A DNA stretch of 64,000 nucleotides from Phycisphaerae bacterium (GTDB lineage Bacteria; Planctomycetota; Phycisphaerae; UBA1845). The stretch lies in the NCBI GenBank assembly GCA_029260215.1, contig JAJDDQ010000030.1, positions 62,001 to 126,000 of the forward strand. Direction: 5' to 3'. The translations under genes and the position numbers were made by a program. The notes under the pieces were generated by a model. That model was given only the letters and a program-made list of their open reading frames with translations, was not told the origin of the DNA and did no database searches. Positions within the stretch are counted from its first letter, which is position 1, and every line of letters starts with the position of its first letter. Shown in pieces: positions 45,830-54,728 of this stretch.

Positions 45830-46402
45830 ATGGGTCGAAAAAAACCTTCCAGGGATTTTCTTGATTTGCTGGAACCGATCAGGGACTCCCTCTACGGCTA
45901 CGCGCACCGTGCGGTCTGGCGGGAAGACCAGGTGCCTGACGTCGTTCAGGAAGCGTTCATGACGGGATGGCGCGAATTCAAGCGGTTTGAGCCGGGGACA
46001 AATTTCCGCGCCTGGATGTTCCAGATTCTGGTCAACACGATTTTTCGCCTCAACAAGCGTACCGGCCGACAACGCGAAGTTGCGATGGAAGAAGCGCACT
46101 GCGATTTGTACGCAGCCATCGAACGAGAGAGTGCCTGGACCGGACTTCTGGAGCAGCCGGACATGCTGATGCAACTGCTCGATGAGCGCCTGGTGCGCTC
46201 GCTGGAACGACTCGGCCCCGATGAACGCCAGTGTTTCCTTCTCAGGCTCCTGGAAGGATTTTCCTACAAGGAGATCGCCGCCATGTTGAGCATTCCGCTT
46301 GGAACGGTGATGTCGCATGTGCATCGAGCGCGCATGAAACTGCGCGAGGAACTGGCTGCGTTGGCCGTTGAGCACGGATTGATTAAGGAGGCGGCCCAAT
46401 GA
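45830..46402 (+). CDS. ECF-type RNA polymerase sigma factor
   Basis: A 190-residue protein. Region 2 is DLLEPIRDSLYGYAHRAVW with VPDVVQEAFMTGWREFKRFE and FRAWMFQILVNTIF, which match ECF region 2.1-2.4. Region 4 is LGPDERQCFLLRLLEGFSYKE, with IAAMLSIPLGTVMSHVHRAR as the DNA-binding helix-turn-helix. The stop overlaps the next start (ATGA), the usual arrangement with the cognate anti-sigma. Target promoters are unknown; the divergent YHS-repeat unit is a candidate. Confidence 0.92.
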   Translation: MGRKKPSRDFLDLLEPIRDSLYGYAHRAVWREDQVPDVVQEAFMTGWREFKRFEPGTNFRAWMFQILVNTIFRLNKRTGRQREVAMEEAHCDLYAAIERESAWTGLLEQPDMLMQLLDERLVRSLERLGPDERQCFLLRLLEGFSYKEIAAMLSIPLGTVMSHVHRARMKLREELAALAVEHGLIKEAAQ

Positions 46403-47178
46403 ATTGCAAAGAGGCCCGACGCTGGATGAGTCCGTACCTGGATTCGGAACTGGGGCAAACCAAGACGTTCGAGGTCAGCGAACACTTGCGTCAATGTTCA
46501 AAATGTACAGACCGCTTCGGCAACGAGCGTAATGTGGACAAGGCCATGCGTTCACGGCTAGCGGACACGGCGATGCCGGCGGAGCAATGGTCGGAATTCC
46601 AATGGGAACTGGCGGCGCCGACATGGGTTCGCTTTCTCAGCGGTCGCCGAAGTCTGGCGCTGGCCGCCTGCCTGACGATCGCGACGATCTCAACAATGGT
46701 AGCGCTTCAGTCTCGCGACAAACACGCGGGCACACCCGAAATCGCATTGCGTTTCGTGGCGGAAGCACCCGAAGGCCACCCGTTTCAGGTGTCGGATGGG
46801 GGAGCGGACTCGGTCGAAATCACTGTTAAAAACGAATTCGGCTTGCAGCTCGCGTCGCCCGCCGATGTGGAAGCGATGGGGCACCGCAATTTCCAACTCG
46901 TTGGCGCGTCCCGCCGGACCGACGCTGACGGGCGATCATACGTCGAAGTGCGATTGAACTGCTGTGGCCACCCCGTTCTTGTAACGCTCGCGCGGCCCGT
47001 CGATGGCGAGTTGCCTAGCCCCTTCGACCAGCTCACGCCCGGGCTTGCGGATGGTACGGCAGCTCTCGAAGACGGCATCAAACTCGCATATGAAACGATA
47101 GGCTCCGTTCATGTCGTCGTAGCTTCGCGCCATCCGGTGGAGCATATTCTCGGAGTCTTTGTGGACGAAAACGTTTAG
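46399..47178 (+). CDS. Zinc-finger anti-sigma factor (ZAS/zf-HC2 type)
   Basis: A 259-residue protein with the zinc site Cys3 and H-x3-C-x2-C in EHLRQCSKC. One membrane helix is near residue 80 (LALAACLTIATISTMVAL). The outer part of about 160 residues (DSVEITVKNEFGLQLASP, VRLNCCGHPVLVTLAR) would sense an extracytoplasmic signal; the CC pair may respond to metal or redox. Coupled by 4-bp overlap to the sigma factor. The signal is inferred, not shown. Confidence 0.85.
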   Translation: MNCKEARRWMSPYLDSELGQTKTFEVSEHLRQCSKCTDRFGNERNVDKAMRSRLADTAMPAEQWSEFQWELAAPTWVRFLSGRRSLALAACLTIATISTMVALQSRDKHAGTPEIALRFVAEAPEGHPFQVSDGGADSVEITVKNEFGLQLASPADVEAMGHRNFQLVGASRRTDADGRSYVEVRLNCCGHPVLVTLARPVDGELPSPFDQLTPGLADGTAALEDGIKLAYETIGSVHVVVASRHPVEHILGVFVDENV

Positions 47179-47221
47179 CACGGATTCTTGCCCGGTGGAC
47201 ATGCGTCGCTCGGAAAGGATA

Positions 47222-49225
47222 TCACTCTGCGCTGTTTGTGCCCGGACCACCCTTTTCCAGTTTTTCGACGCGTGCCTGAGCCGTCTCGCCGCTCAGCTTT
47301 GGCGCTTCGGGATGCTCCTCATCGTACATATCCTTGGGCATCTTGCCCGACCACCATGCTGGATTCATAGGGTAAACTGAAGGGCTGAAGACCGTGGCGT
47401 AAAGGTGCCAAACAAGAATGGCCAATGTGGCAAGCCACGCTTCGTAGTAGTGGATGACCTGGGAGACATCGAGAACGATCTTGCTTATGTTCCAGTTCTC
47501 GATGAAGTAGTTCTCGAACCACAGCAACATCCCGGTTGCCGCCATAATCACGGCGCCCCACATTAGAGCCCAGTACTCGGACTTTTCCATATAGCTGAAT
47601 CGACCGAAACGAGGCTGGGCGTCGCGTCGCCCGAGGAAGAAAAGGACATTGCCCTTGATCTCCAGAAGATCACGCTTTGAAGCGATCATGTCGCGTAACC
47701 ATTGGCGTCCACGCCGTGTGCAAAGATAGATCAGGTGCCAGCCTGCCCATACCATGAAGACGACGGCTGCGACACGGTGCACCGTCCCGCGGATTACAAA
47801 GCCAGCTCCACCACCCCAGCCGAATAGGATCTGAACCCACCAAGAATCCGAGAACCGGAGCGAGAATCCAGAGACCACGAGCACGATGAATGACAGCATA
47901 AGAATCCAATGCTGTGCAACCTCTCCAGGTGAAAGGCGGACCACGTATCCGGCCTTCGCTCGTAGCTTCACGTGTCGAAACCAATGGGCAATATTGTGCA
48001 GGAGCATTAGGCCGATCGTCACGCCGATAAGCCACATATACACGATCGCAAAGAAGCGGGGCCAGCCGTCGTCGGTCCCGGCGCCGGATCCATGGATCGG
48101 TGTTTGCGCGAGCATGGCCGATATGCCAGGGTGACACTCCCCGCACGTGTTCTGGAGATTGGCGGGATAGATCGACGATCGTGGGTCCGTATGAGGCAAG
48201 ATGCGATGCCCGCCGTGGCACGACGCGCAGTTTGCTACATGGACCTCGCCAGCCTGTCTCTTGTAGCCGTGATAAGAATCGACGTAGGATTTGAGCCGCC
48301 CGGCGGGTATGCCGTATCGTTCGTTCAGCGCAACCGATTCGTGGCACGGCGCGCAGGTCGCTTCCGCCAGGCGAGCCGCACTTACCGGCGACCGAAGATC
48401 TGATACGGGCAAAATCCCGTGTTCACCGTGGCAGTGCGTGCAAACCGGCGCGTCCATCTCGCCGCGCTTAGTGAGCTGCCCGTGAATGCCCGCCCCGTAG
48501 TCCTCCGCAGCGCCGCGATGACACTTCCCGCACGTAGTTGGGACCTTGAACCGATGGACGGTGGACTCCGGGTCGGCGGCGCTCAGAATGCGATGAGCCG
48601 TTGGTTGGCCGTCTTCTCCGTTTGCCGAGTGACAGTCGATACACGTGGCTGCCACGCAGGAACCGTCTTCGGGGATCCACCCGTGAACGCTCCCCTCGTA
48701 CAGCTTGATAGGCTCATCCCTCAAGACGTTATGGTCCTTGATGAGGTTCACGTCAGTGTGACAGGCCTTGCACGTCGCGCATAGCCTATTGGAATGCACA
48801 CGTGACCGTTGATCCTCGGAAGGCAGGATGTCATGAGTTCCGTGACAACTTGAACACGTCGGGATGTCGGGATCCGTTCCGGTCTCAAGCCGTCCATGTT
48901 TCATGTAGGTGTCGAACGCGTCTTCATGGCACTCTCCGCATGCCACGGGAGGAACCGCGTCCCCATGCGGCTTCGGTGAAGCCACATCGAGTGCGTCCAT
49001 CGAGATCGACTCGTGACAGTCGATGCAATCCATCCCCTTGTGAATAGAGTTAGCCAGTAGCTCCAGAGGGGATCCCTTTTCCACCGCCTCGGCAGAGCTC
49101 TTGTGACAATCCGTGCACGATCGGCGTACTTCGTCTTGCGCGTCGGTTGGCCCCACGAGAATCAGGAACGCCGTCATGATGATGCTGGCGGTCAGCGTTT
49201 TTCCGATCGGTCTTGTTCGTCCCAC
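47222..49225 (-). CDS. Eleven-haem cytochrome c fused to a cytochrome b561-like membrane domain
   Basis: A 667-residue protein starting at GTG with GAGGAG seven bases upstream. A signal peptide is followed by 11 CxxCH motifs (CTDCH, CIDCH, CGECH, CSSCH, CKACH, CIDCH, CGKCH, CTHCH, CAPCH, CASCH, CGECH) in residues 36-380. The C-terminal 270 residues have at least five hydrophobic helices with paired His (LMLLHNIAHWFRHVKL, GTVHRVAAVVFMVWAGWHLI), as in b561/FdhI-like quinone-interacting domains. It may pass electrons between quinol and periplasmic haems. It lies 30 bp after the NapC-type gene. Confidence 0.85.
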   Translation of the reverse strand: MGRTRPIGKTLTASIIMTAFLILVGPTDAQDEVRRSCTDCHKSSAEAVEKGSPLELLANSIHKGMDCIDCHESISMDALDVASPKPHGDAVPPVACGECHEDAFDTYMKHGRLETGTDPDIPTCSSCHGTHDILPSEDQRSRVHSNRLCATCKACHTDVNLIKDHNVLRDEPIKLYEGSVHGWIPEDGSCVAATCIDCHSANGEDGQPTAHRILSAADPESTVHRFKVPTTCGKCHRGAAEDYGAGIHGQLTKRGEMDAPVCTHCHGEHGILPVSDLRSPVSAARLAEATCAPCHESVALNERYGIPAGRLKSYVDSYHGYKRQAGEVHVANCASCHGGHRILPHTDPRSSIYPANLQNTCGECHPGISAMLAQTPIHGSGAGTDDGWPRFFAIVYMWLIGVTIGLMLLHNIAHWFRHVKLRAKAGYVVRLSPGEVAQHWILMLSFIVLVVSGFSLRFSDSWWVQILFGWGGGAGFVIRGTVHRVAAVVFMVWAGWHLIYLCTRRGRQWLRDMIASKRDLLEIKGNVLFFLGRRDAQPRFGRFSYMEKSEYWALMWGAVIMAATGMLLWFENYFIENWNISKIVLDVSQVIHYYEAWLATLAILVWHLYATVFSPSVYPMNPAWWSGKMPKDMYDEEHPEAPKLSGETAQARVEKLEKGGPGTNSAE

Positions 49226-49255
49226 AGAACGCTCCTCTGTGATACGCCACCACCC

Positions 49256-51184
49256 TTAGGGCGCTGTTGAAGATCCCGGCTCGCTGGTCAATGAGCGCAC
49301 GAGAATCCGAGTGGCTTCGATATTGTGCATGGGGCCGGCATCTCGGAGTGTTTTCAGGAGTCGCCGCCCCGCATCGTCCGTGTGGACCTCGGCATCGTGG
49401 AACATCTGATCCACCTCGCGCCTCCAGGAAGCCAGCATACCCTCGAACCGGTCTTCCTCGTCCTCATGACAATCCATGCATGCCAGGTCGATCGTGTCGA
49501 TATTCGTAGGCTGAGACAGATCGTGGCAGCCTTCGCAATCAACAACTTCGAGCATGGGGTCCGGTGGGAGTTCCGGTGAGTCAAAGGCTGCCAGCATTCC
49601 TGCGCGAAACTCATGCTGCTGCTCGTGACAGCCCTCGCAACTGGCCTGCGGCGCTATGCCACCGGTATGGCACCGATCGCATCGCATCGTGGCGTGCGGG
49701 CCTTCCAGCGAGTAGGGATGGACAAACTCAGATGCCCGCACGAGCGAGTGAGAATCATCTTCGCCACCCGTCGGAAGAAACTCGTGACACGCTGCGCACT
49801 CTTGACTGATCGCGTTCCCAGCCGCATCGACATGCTTGTCGTCGTGGCAGCGAAAGCACCCCGGGAAAAACTTGTGTCCAATGTTGTCCGGATACGTGCG
49901 CCAATTGACGTTCATTTCGGGGAAAAAGTTTGCGCGGTAGATGCCCACAGCCGCCGCTTCCAGACGTTCAATATCTGCTCGGCGTGTGCTCCAGTTTTCC
50001 GGCTGTTGCACACTGTAGAATTGCCTGATGTCCTCAGCCACACCGGCCAATCCATCCGCCTTGGAAGTGTATGGACGAACCAGTGCACGGACGGCTTCCC
50101 GCTTGGCAAAGGGCAACGATTGCAATCTCGAGTCCACACTCAAAGCGGCATCCACCGTACGATCCGGGGAGCGGAACTTGTGGGCCGGTCGATTGTGACA
50201 GTCCATGCAATCGACCGTTCGCCGCGTCCCGTCAGGCGGCGGGCTGTCGTGCGGCTTTCCATCCGATCGGTAAATTCGTTCCTCACCCGTGGTGTCGTCG
50301 ATAATGCGCACCCACGGAATATCCTGAAGGTGTTCGTCAACAGCCACATATTCGACCTTGAACCCAAGGGACATGTGCCAGTGTATGCCGGAAGGCGGAC
50401 CGGTTGATCGGTCGCTTCCACCGGTCTTGAGATGCATCCGCAACCGGATGCTCGTGTTGGCTTCGTCGGACCCGAATTGTTGAATCGTCACGAGTTGATC
50501 ACCGAAAAACCGCTGCGGCCAATGACACTGCTCGCAGGTCTCCCGCGCTGGTCGCAATTCGTTGATCGCGGGCGCAATCGGCCGGCTGTAGGTCTCGGCG
50601 AGTGCCGCGTAAACTTGGCGCAATCCGGAGAGTTTCGACTTCACGAAGGGACTGGCGCCGGTACCGATGTGGCATTCCGCGCACGATACGCGGGCGTGCG
50701 GCGACATCTCGTAAGTCGTGCCCTGCGGTTCCATCACCGCATGACACACATTGGCGCAAAACTGCGTTGACTCGGTGTAGTGGTAACCCTGATAGCTGCT
50801 CACGCCGACAATCGGCAGGATCAGGAAGAACGAGACGCCCATAAATATCGCTGTAGAGCGAACACTGAGCACGAGCCGGCGCATGCCCATCCGCCGGCGC
50901 AGGTGGGCGACCAGTATGCCCACCGGACAAATGATCAAGCCGATAACCAATAGCGCCGGCAATACCATGTAGCCGACGATATCGAGATAAGGATTGCCCG
51001 ACGGCGATATGAAGCTGAAGAGAACGAACGTCAAGATGAGGCACACCGAGACGGCTACGATCATCGCGCCGAGCATGGTGATCAGGTTGTTCCACAGCGC
51101 AGCCGGGCGTGCTTTGCCGCGTGCCGCCTCTGCCGATTGAACGGCAGAGGCGGCAGTTGCGTTGTCTGGTGACCTTGTTTTCAT
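49256..51184 (-). CDS. NapC/NirT-type decahaem cytochrome c
   Basis: About 642 residues from ATG 51184. Three hydrophobic helices (LITMLGAMIVAVSVCLILTF; VLPALLVIGLIICPVGILVA; STAIFMGVSFFLILPIVGV) precede the haem region. The first haem site is C-x3-CH (FCANVCHAVMEPQ), as in several NapC/NirT-family proteins, followed by SPHARVSCAECHIG and eight more CxxCH motifs, ten in total. Such proteins take electrons from quinol. A long C-terminal segment after the last haem has no recognised domain. It is transcribed together with the 11-haem protein. Confidence 0.85.
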   Translation of the reverse strand: MKTRSPDNATAASAVQSAEAARGKARPAALWNNLITMLGAMIVAVSVCLILTFVLFSFISPSGNPYLDIVGYMVLPALLVIGLIICPVGILVAHLRRRMGMRRLVLSVRSTAIFMGVSFFLILPIVGVSSYQGYHYTESTQFCANVCHAVMEPQGTTYEMSPHARVSCAECHIGTGASPFVKSKLSGLRQVYAALAETYSRPIAPAINELRPARETCEQCHWPQRFFGDQLVTIQQFGSDEANTSIRLRMHLKTGGSDRSTGPPSGIHWHMSLGFKVEYVAVDEHLQDIPWVRIIDDTTGEERIYRSDGKPHDSPPPDGTRRTVDCMDCHNRPAHKFRSPDRTVDAALSVDSRLQSLPFAKREAVRALVRPYTSKADGLAGVAEDIRQFYSVQQPENWSTRRADIERLEAAAVGIYRANFFPEMNVNWRTYPDNIGHKFFPGCFRCHDDKHVDAAGNAISQECAACHEFLPTGGEDDSHSLVRASEFVHPYSLEGPHATMRCDRCHTGGIAPQASCEGCHEQQHEFRAGMLAAFDSPELPPDPMLEVVDCEGCHDLSQPTNIDTIDLACMDCHEDEEDRFEGMLASWRREVDQMFHDAEVHTDDAGRRLLKTLRDAGPMHNIEATRILVRSLTSEPGSSTAP

Positions 51185-51253
51185 AAGCCAACACCGCCAT
51201 TTCTGGTCGAGTCGGCCCCCGGTCACCGCGATACCTGCGCAAGACGCCGAGTT

Positions 51254-52081
51254 CTACGGCGCGACCGGCAGCGTCTGCGAAAACGCGCCGAGGTCACCGA
51301 CTTCATCCGTCGTCAACAAGTCAAACTGCGCGGGCATTATCGAACCGGGCTGGCCGAATCGAACCTTATGCTGGAACTCCCACGGATTGTCGTTGGACTG
51401 AGTTCCCACGAATTCGTCATGGTCGTCGTCGGCACCTGGTGGGATCATCAGGCCGTCAGCCCCGTGACAGACAAGGCAAGACGTGTCGTAAAACGACTGC
51501 CCGTCGGCAACGACTCCGGTGAACGCGCCCTGGTCGTCAATAATCGTGTCCGTGTCAATCTGGCCTTCGAGCACAAACTTGGCCAAGTCCCAAATGTCCG
51601 CATCAGCCAAGCCTGCATCAGTAAAGGCGTGGTCGTCCGCATCGGCGAGCAGGTCGAAAACCTCCTGGGCGGACCGCGTCGTCCCGAAAACTCCGGCGAT
51701 ACCGGTCCGGTGGCTGCCCGAAGCGTAGGCACCGTCAACACCCTTGTAGTCCCAGCCGTGACACTCTTTGCAACGCCACGTGTCCGACCCCACCCTCGCG
51801 TTCGACTCCGTATCCGGTCGAGTCGCCCAAAGGGGGTGATCGTCGGTCGGCTCTGCCACGCCGGCCGCGGCCCACCACTTGTCATAGAGTGAGCCGCCGC
51901 GGGCAGCGACGGCGTTGGTGAACTCCGCAGGAGTCGTCCCGCCGTCGCCGTTGTCATTGTTGTTGTCGTTACCTGGCGGCGTTGTGCCGATACAGCCAGC
52001 CATGAACAGAAAAACGGCTGAACACGCCACCACCACGGGCGACATCACGATGACGCGCCGACTGAGAGTCCACCAAATCAT
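51254..52081 (-). CDS. Dihaem cytochrome c lipoprotein
   Basis: A 275-residue protein with AAGGAG before the ATG. The lipobox is FMAGC, followed by the linker GTTPPGNDNNNDNG shared nearly identically with the next upstream gene. Two class I-like haem domains follow: RCKECHGWDYKGVDG and SCLVCHGADG with distal IMPAQFD (Met ligand). It is anchored on the outside of the inner or inner side of the outer membrane. It likely accepts electrons from the neighbouring multihaem proteins. The twin palindrome at 52111-52146 precedes it. Confidence 0.82.
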   Translation of the reverse strand: MIWWTLSRRVIVMSPVVVACSAVFLFMAGCIGTTPPGNDNNNDNGDGGTTPAEFTNAVAARGGSLYDKWWAAAGVAEPTDDHPLWATRPDTESNARVGSDTWRCKECHGWDYKGVDGAYASGSHRTGIAGVFGTTRSAQEVFDLLADADDHAFTDAGLADADIWDLAKFVLEGQIDTDTIIDDQGAFTGVVADGQSFYDTSCLVCHGADGLMIPPGADDDHDEFVGTQSNDNPWEFQHKVRFGQPGSIMPAQFDLLTTDEVGDLGAFSQTLPVAP

Positions 52082-52110
52082 ACTTTTGCTCCTTTTCGGG
52101 GTTCGGGTAC

Positions 52111-52146
52111 TGCGGGATACCGCACATTTTCCTGTGGTATACCACG
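52111..52146. promoter_or_regulatory. Twin palindromic operator upstream of the dihaem lipoprotein gene
   Basis: Two 14-bp palindromes, TGCGGGATACCGCA (52111-52124) and TGTGGTATACCACG (52133-52146), are centred 22 bp apart, two helical turns. They lie 30-65 bp before the start codon at 52081. The same pair with identical spacing precedes the gene at 53774. Consensus of the four boxes is TGYGGKATWYCRCR. Confidence 0.6.
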
Positions 52147-52184
52147 CATGTTGTGATCGTAGTAGTCACGCATACGAATGCCCG

Positions 52185-53774
52185 CTATTCAGCCGGAATC
52201 GGCGTCTGCGTATTCACGCCTCCGCGCTGCAGAACAAGAGTCTCCATCGCGCCTGAGGGGAATCCACCCTCATTCGGCGGGGTAAATACCTCACCAGTAG
52301 ACACCGTGTGACAATCGCGGCAACTAAGCCCTTGCGTCAGCAAGCCGGTGGCACCCGCGTGATTCTGGTCGATAGCTGTTTCGGTAACAGGATCGATGTA
52401 CTCCAAGCCCACGTTCTCGCCGATCAGGAATTCGTAGCTCGCGATTCCGGGCAAGAACAACTCAAGCTCAGTTACAGGGAACGTACGGGTGTCAGAGAAA
52501 TCCGGCAACGTGTCGCGGCCATTCCCTGCGATTTTCACAGCCTGGATGTCCGCATCACCGCCGTCGAGCGACAGGGTATAGCCGAAGGAGACGTAGTGAT
52601 CCCGCACCGTGACCATGCCCGTGTGAACGGCGAAAGCAATGTTGTAGATGTTGCCGTCCGCCAGCGCGGTATCGTCATCATTCCCGGTATCGAGTGCCCG
52701 TTGAATGTTGGAATCCCATCGACCGAAAAGTGGGTCGCCGGCAGATGGTGTGAAGGTCGTTCCATCGGCGGTGATGTCGCCTCGGCTGCCTTCCGTCTGA
52801 CGCAATCTGCGGCGAGGTACCGTGTCGCCTTCACTGGGGATGTACCCCATCGCCACGGCATCTGCGTAGTCAATTCCGACGGGATTCGGCGCGTTGGGAC
52901 CAAGGTTTTCAGCCGTTTCATCAACGAAATAACGTAGCGGACTGGTAAAGAGTTTTTCAAACGGGAACGCAAACAAACCACCGGTCGTCGCGGGATCGAA
53001 CGCCCACTGCGGATTCCCGTCGTCATCAGTGCTCGCCGTTGCGTATGGACCTGTGCCAGCGTCACCGTGCCGAGAACCTCCACCCCCATCGCCTTCGTCG
53101 TTGATGCGTTGTCCGACCCACTGGTCGTCCGAAAGACCAATCGGGTTTGCCCGCCCCAAACGGTGATGCCAAAGGTCCAACCGGCCTGGCACATCGTCGG
53201 GTAAGTATTTATGCAACTCACCATCGTCATGGACCCAGGTTGGCATGGTCCGGCTGTTGTCGTGACAGGTCAGCGTACAGCCGAACTCCAGGAACCCCTC
53301 CACAGCGTTGGGGCCGTTGGGATCGTCCAGCATGAATGTGACCCGTGATTCGTATATGGTCGAGTTTATGTTGGTCGGCCCGCGCAGCTCGTCGCCATCG
53401 ATCGTGGCCTGAGCATCTCGCCGGACCCCACCCTCACGTTGCCAGGCACCGTCCGTGAATTGGAAGTAGTCGTGTGTATCGCCACGGTCGCCTTCCCAAC
53501 TCATATGAACGAACATCGTATCGTCGTTGTAGGCAGCCTGAATCCCAAAAGGCAGCACGACCGATTTGTCGGCATCCAAGCCTCGAAGCGTCGGCGCTTC
53601 ACTGACGCTTCCGTTGTCATTTCCCACGGGTGTAGACCCGCCGTTGTCATTGTTGTTGTCGTTACCCGGCGGCGTTGTGCCGACGCAACCGGACATGAAC
53701 AGAACGACCGTCGAACACACAATCGCGGTGCATGTCGAAACGATGACACGCTGTCTGAATGTTTGTTGAATCAT
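52185..53774 (-). CDS. Ethylbenzene-dehydrogenase-type haem-binding lipoprotein with c-type haem motifs
   Basis: About 529 residues from ATG 53774 (AGAGGAG upstream); lipobox FMSGC. The body resembles the gamma-subunit/EB_dh haem b domain: VVLPFGIQAAYNDDTMFVHM, SRVTFMLDDPNG, GRLDLWHHRLGRANPIG and ELELFLPGI. There are also two covalent haem sites, C-x3-CH in GCTLTCHDN and CxxCH in SCRDCHTV. The family binds haem through Met/Lys and transfers electrons in molybdoenzymes, but no molybdoenzyme subunit lies in the window. It has its own twin operator. Confidence 0.75.
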   Translation of the reverse strand: MIQQTFRQRVIVSTCTAIVCSTVVLFMSGCVGTTPPGNDNNNDNGGSTPVGNDNGSVSEAPTLRGLDADKSVVLPFGIQAAYNDDTMFVHMSWEGDRGDTHDYFQFTDGAWQREGGVRRDAQATIDGDELRGPTNINSTIYESRVTFMLDDPNGPNAVEGFLEFGCTLTCHDNSRTMPTWVHDDGELHKYLPDDVPGRLDLWHHRLGRANPIGLSDDQWVGQRINDEGDGGGGSRHGDAGTGPYATASTDDDGNPQWAFDPATTGGLFAFPFEKLFTSPLRYFVDETAENLGPNAPNPVGIDYADAVAMGYIPSEGDTVPRRRLRQTEGSRGDITADGTTFTPSAGDPLFGRWDSNIQRALDTGNDDDTALADGNIYNIAFAVHTGMVTVRDHYVSFGYTLSLDGGDADIQAVKIAGNGRDTLPDFSDTRTFPVTELELFLPGIASYEFLIGENVGLEYIDPVTETAIDQNHAGATGLLTQGLSCRDCHTVSTGEVFTPPNEGGFPSGAMETLVLQRGGVNTQTPIPAE

Positions 53775-53804
53775 GGCAATGCTCCTCTTACTGGGTCCAA
53801 ATGT

Positions 53805-53840
53805 TGTGGGATTCCACACATCTTCCTGCGGGATTTCGCA
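53805..53840. promoter_or_regulatory. Twin palindromic operator upstream of the EB_dh-type lipoprotein gene
   Basis: TGTGGGATTCCACA (53805-53818, perfect palindrome apart from the central pair) and TGCGGGATTTCGCA (53827-53840) are centred 22 bp apart, 31-66 bp before the ATG at 53774. Sequence, spacing and distance to the start codon match the pair at 52111-52146, so one regulator probably controls both genes. Confidence 0.6.
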
Positions 53841-53883
53841 CGTTCTTGATGTCGCCATTGGAGCGAGTGCAAATGCTTTCCGT

Positions 53884-54585
53884 CTAGCCCTCTCGCTGTT
53901 TGAGCGGCTTGTGTTCGTGCGTTCCCTTGGTTTTCATTTCCTCAAAATTGAACGGATGTGCCGCATCGAATGTAGGGCTTTTCTCGTTGTGACAATCCGT
54001 GCATGCCGACGCATCTATCTTGCGCAGGCCAGCCGCGTACAGTTCCTCGACCTTGTACTTGCGCTTGGTCTTGAAAATATCCTTGAACACCTCGATGTAG
54101 GCACTTCCGGGACCATGACAGGACTCGCATCCCACGTTGGCCAACTTCTTGGCGCGCCTGACGGCCTTCTTGTCGTCGGGATCCGGCACAGCGTATCCAC
54201 CCTCATGCCCGAAGCCGGTTGTGTGGCAGGACAAGCATTTCTTGTCCGTGGTATAGTCCTTTTCAGGATCAAGACCTTGCTTTTGCTTGGCCTCCTCCAT
54301 CTTGCCGGGCTTGAGCGTGTCAAAGGCCTTGCCCATCTTGGTCTTGGCCCAGCTTCGATACACCGGCAAATGACACATTTTGCACTTGTTGGACCCAACG
54401 TAGGTGTGGGTTGAATCCCCTGCGTTGCCCACCGCTGATCCCGTCGCAGCGGGTGAGGCCACGAGGTTGCTCTGCAAGTCAGCAGAATTCACGGCAACAG
54501 GATCCGATTGCCCCAACGCAGACCCGTAGAACAGACCGGCCACCACGCAAAAAACCGAAAAAGAAATCGCCACGCCAGCTTTCAT
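53884..54585 (-). CDS. Tetrahaem cytochrome c554-like protein
   Basis: About 233 residues from ATG 54585 with GGGAAG upstream. The signal peptide is VAISFSVFCVVAGLFYGSALG. Four CxxCH motifs (NKCKMCHLPVYRSW, KCLSCHTTGFG, GCESCHGPG, ACTDCHNEKSP) occur in the order typical of cytochrome c554/multihaem cyt_c_C family. Lys-rich segments suggest docking to acidic partners. It is divergent from the bc operon and has a plausible sigma-54 promoter 100 bp upstream. Confidence 0.85.
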   Translation of the reverse strand: MKAGVAISFSVFCVVAGLFYGSALGQSDPVAVNSADLQSNLVASPAATGSAVGNAGDSTHTYVGSNKCKMCHLPVYRSWAKTKMGKAFDTLKPGKMEEAKQKQGLDPEKDYTTDKKCLSCHTTGFGHEGGYAVPDPDDKKAVRRAKKLANVGCESCHGPGSAYIEVFKDIFKTKRKYKVEELYAAGLRKIDASACTDCHNEKSPTFDAAHPFNFEEMKTKGTHEHKPLKQREG

Positions 54586-54676
54586 GTCATCGCTTCCCTT
54601 CCGCCGAATTACGGCAGACAAAACAGGAGTCTACGGCGACGCGGTTCCGACAGAACCAGCTACCCAGGTCACCCCT

Positions 54677-54692
54677 TGCACGTCAGGTGCCA
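54677..54692 (-). promoter_or_regulatory. Candidate sigma-54 promoter for the c554-like gene
   Basis: On the minus strand TGGCACC-TGAC-GTGCA has GG-N10-GC spacing and matches the consensus TGGCACG-N4-TTGCW except at two positions. Transcription would begin about 80 nt before the ATG at 54585. Confidence 0.45.
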
Positions 54693-54728
54693 CGGCAGCG
54701 CATCGCCTCACAATTCTTCGCTCACACT

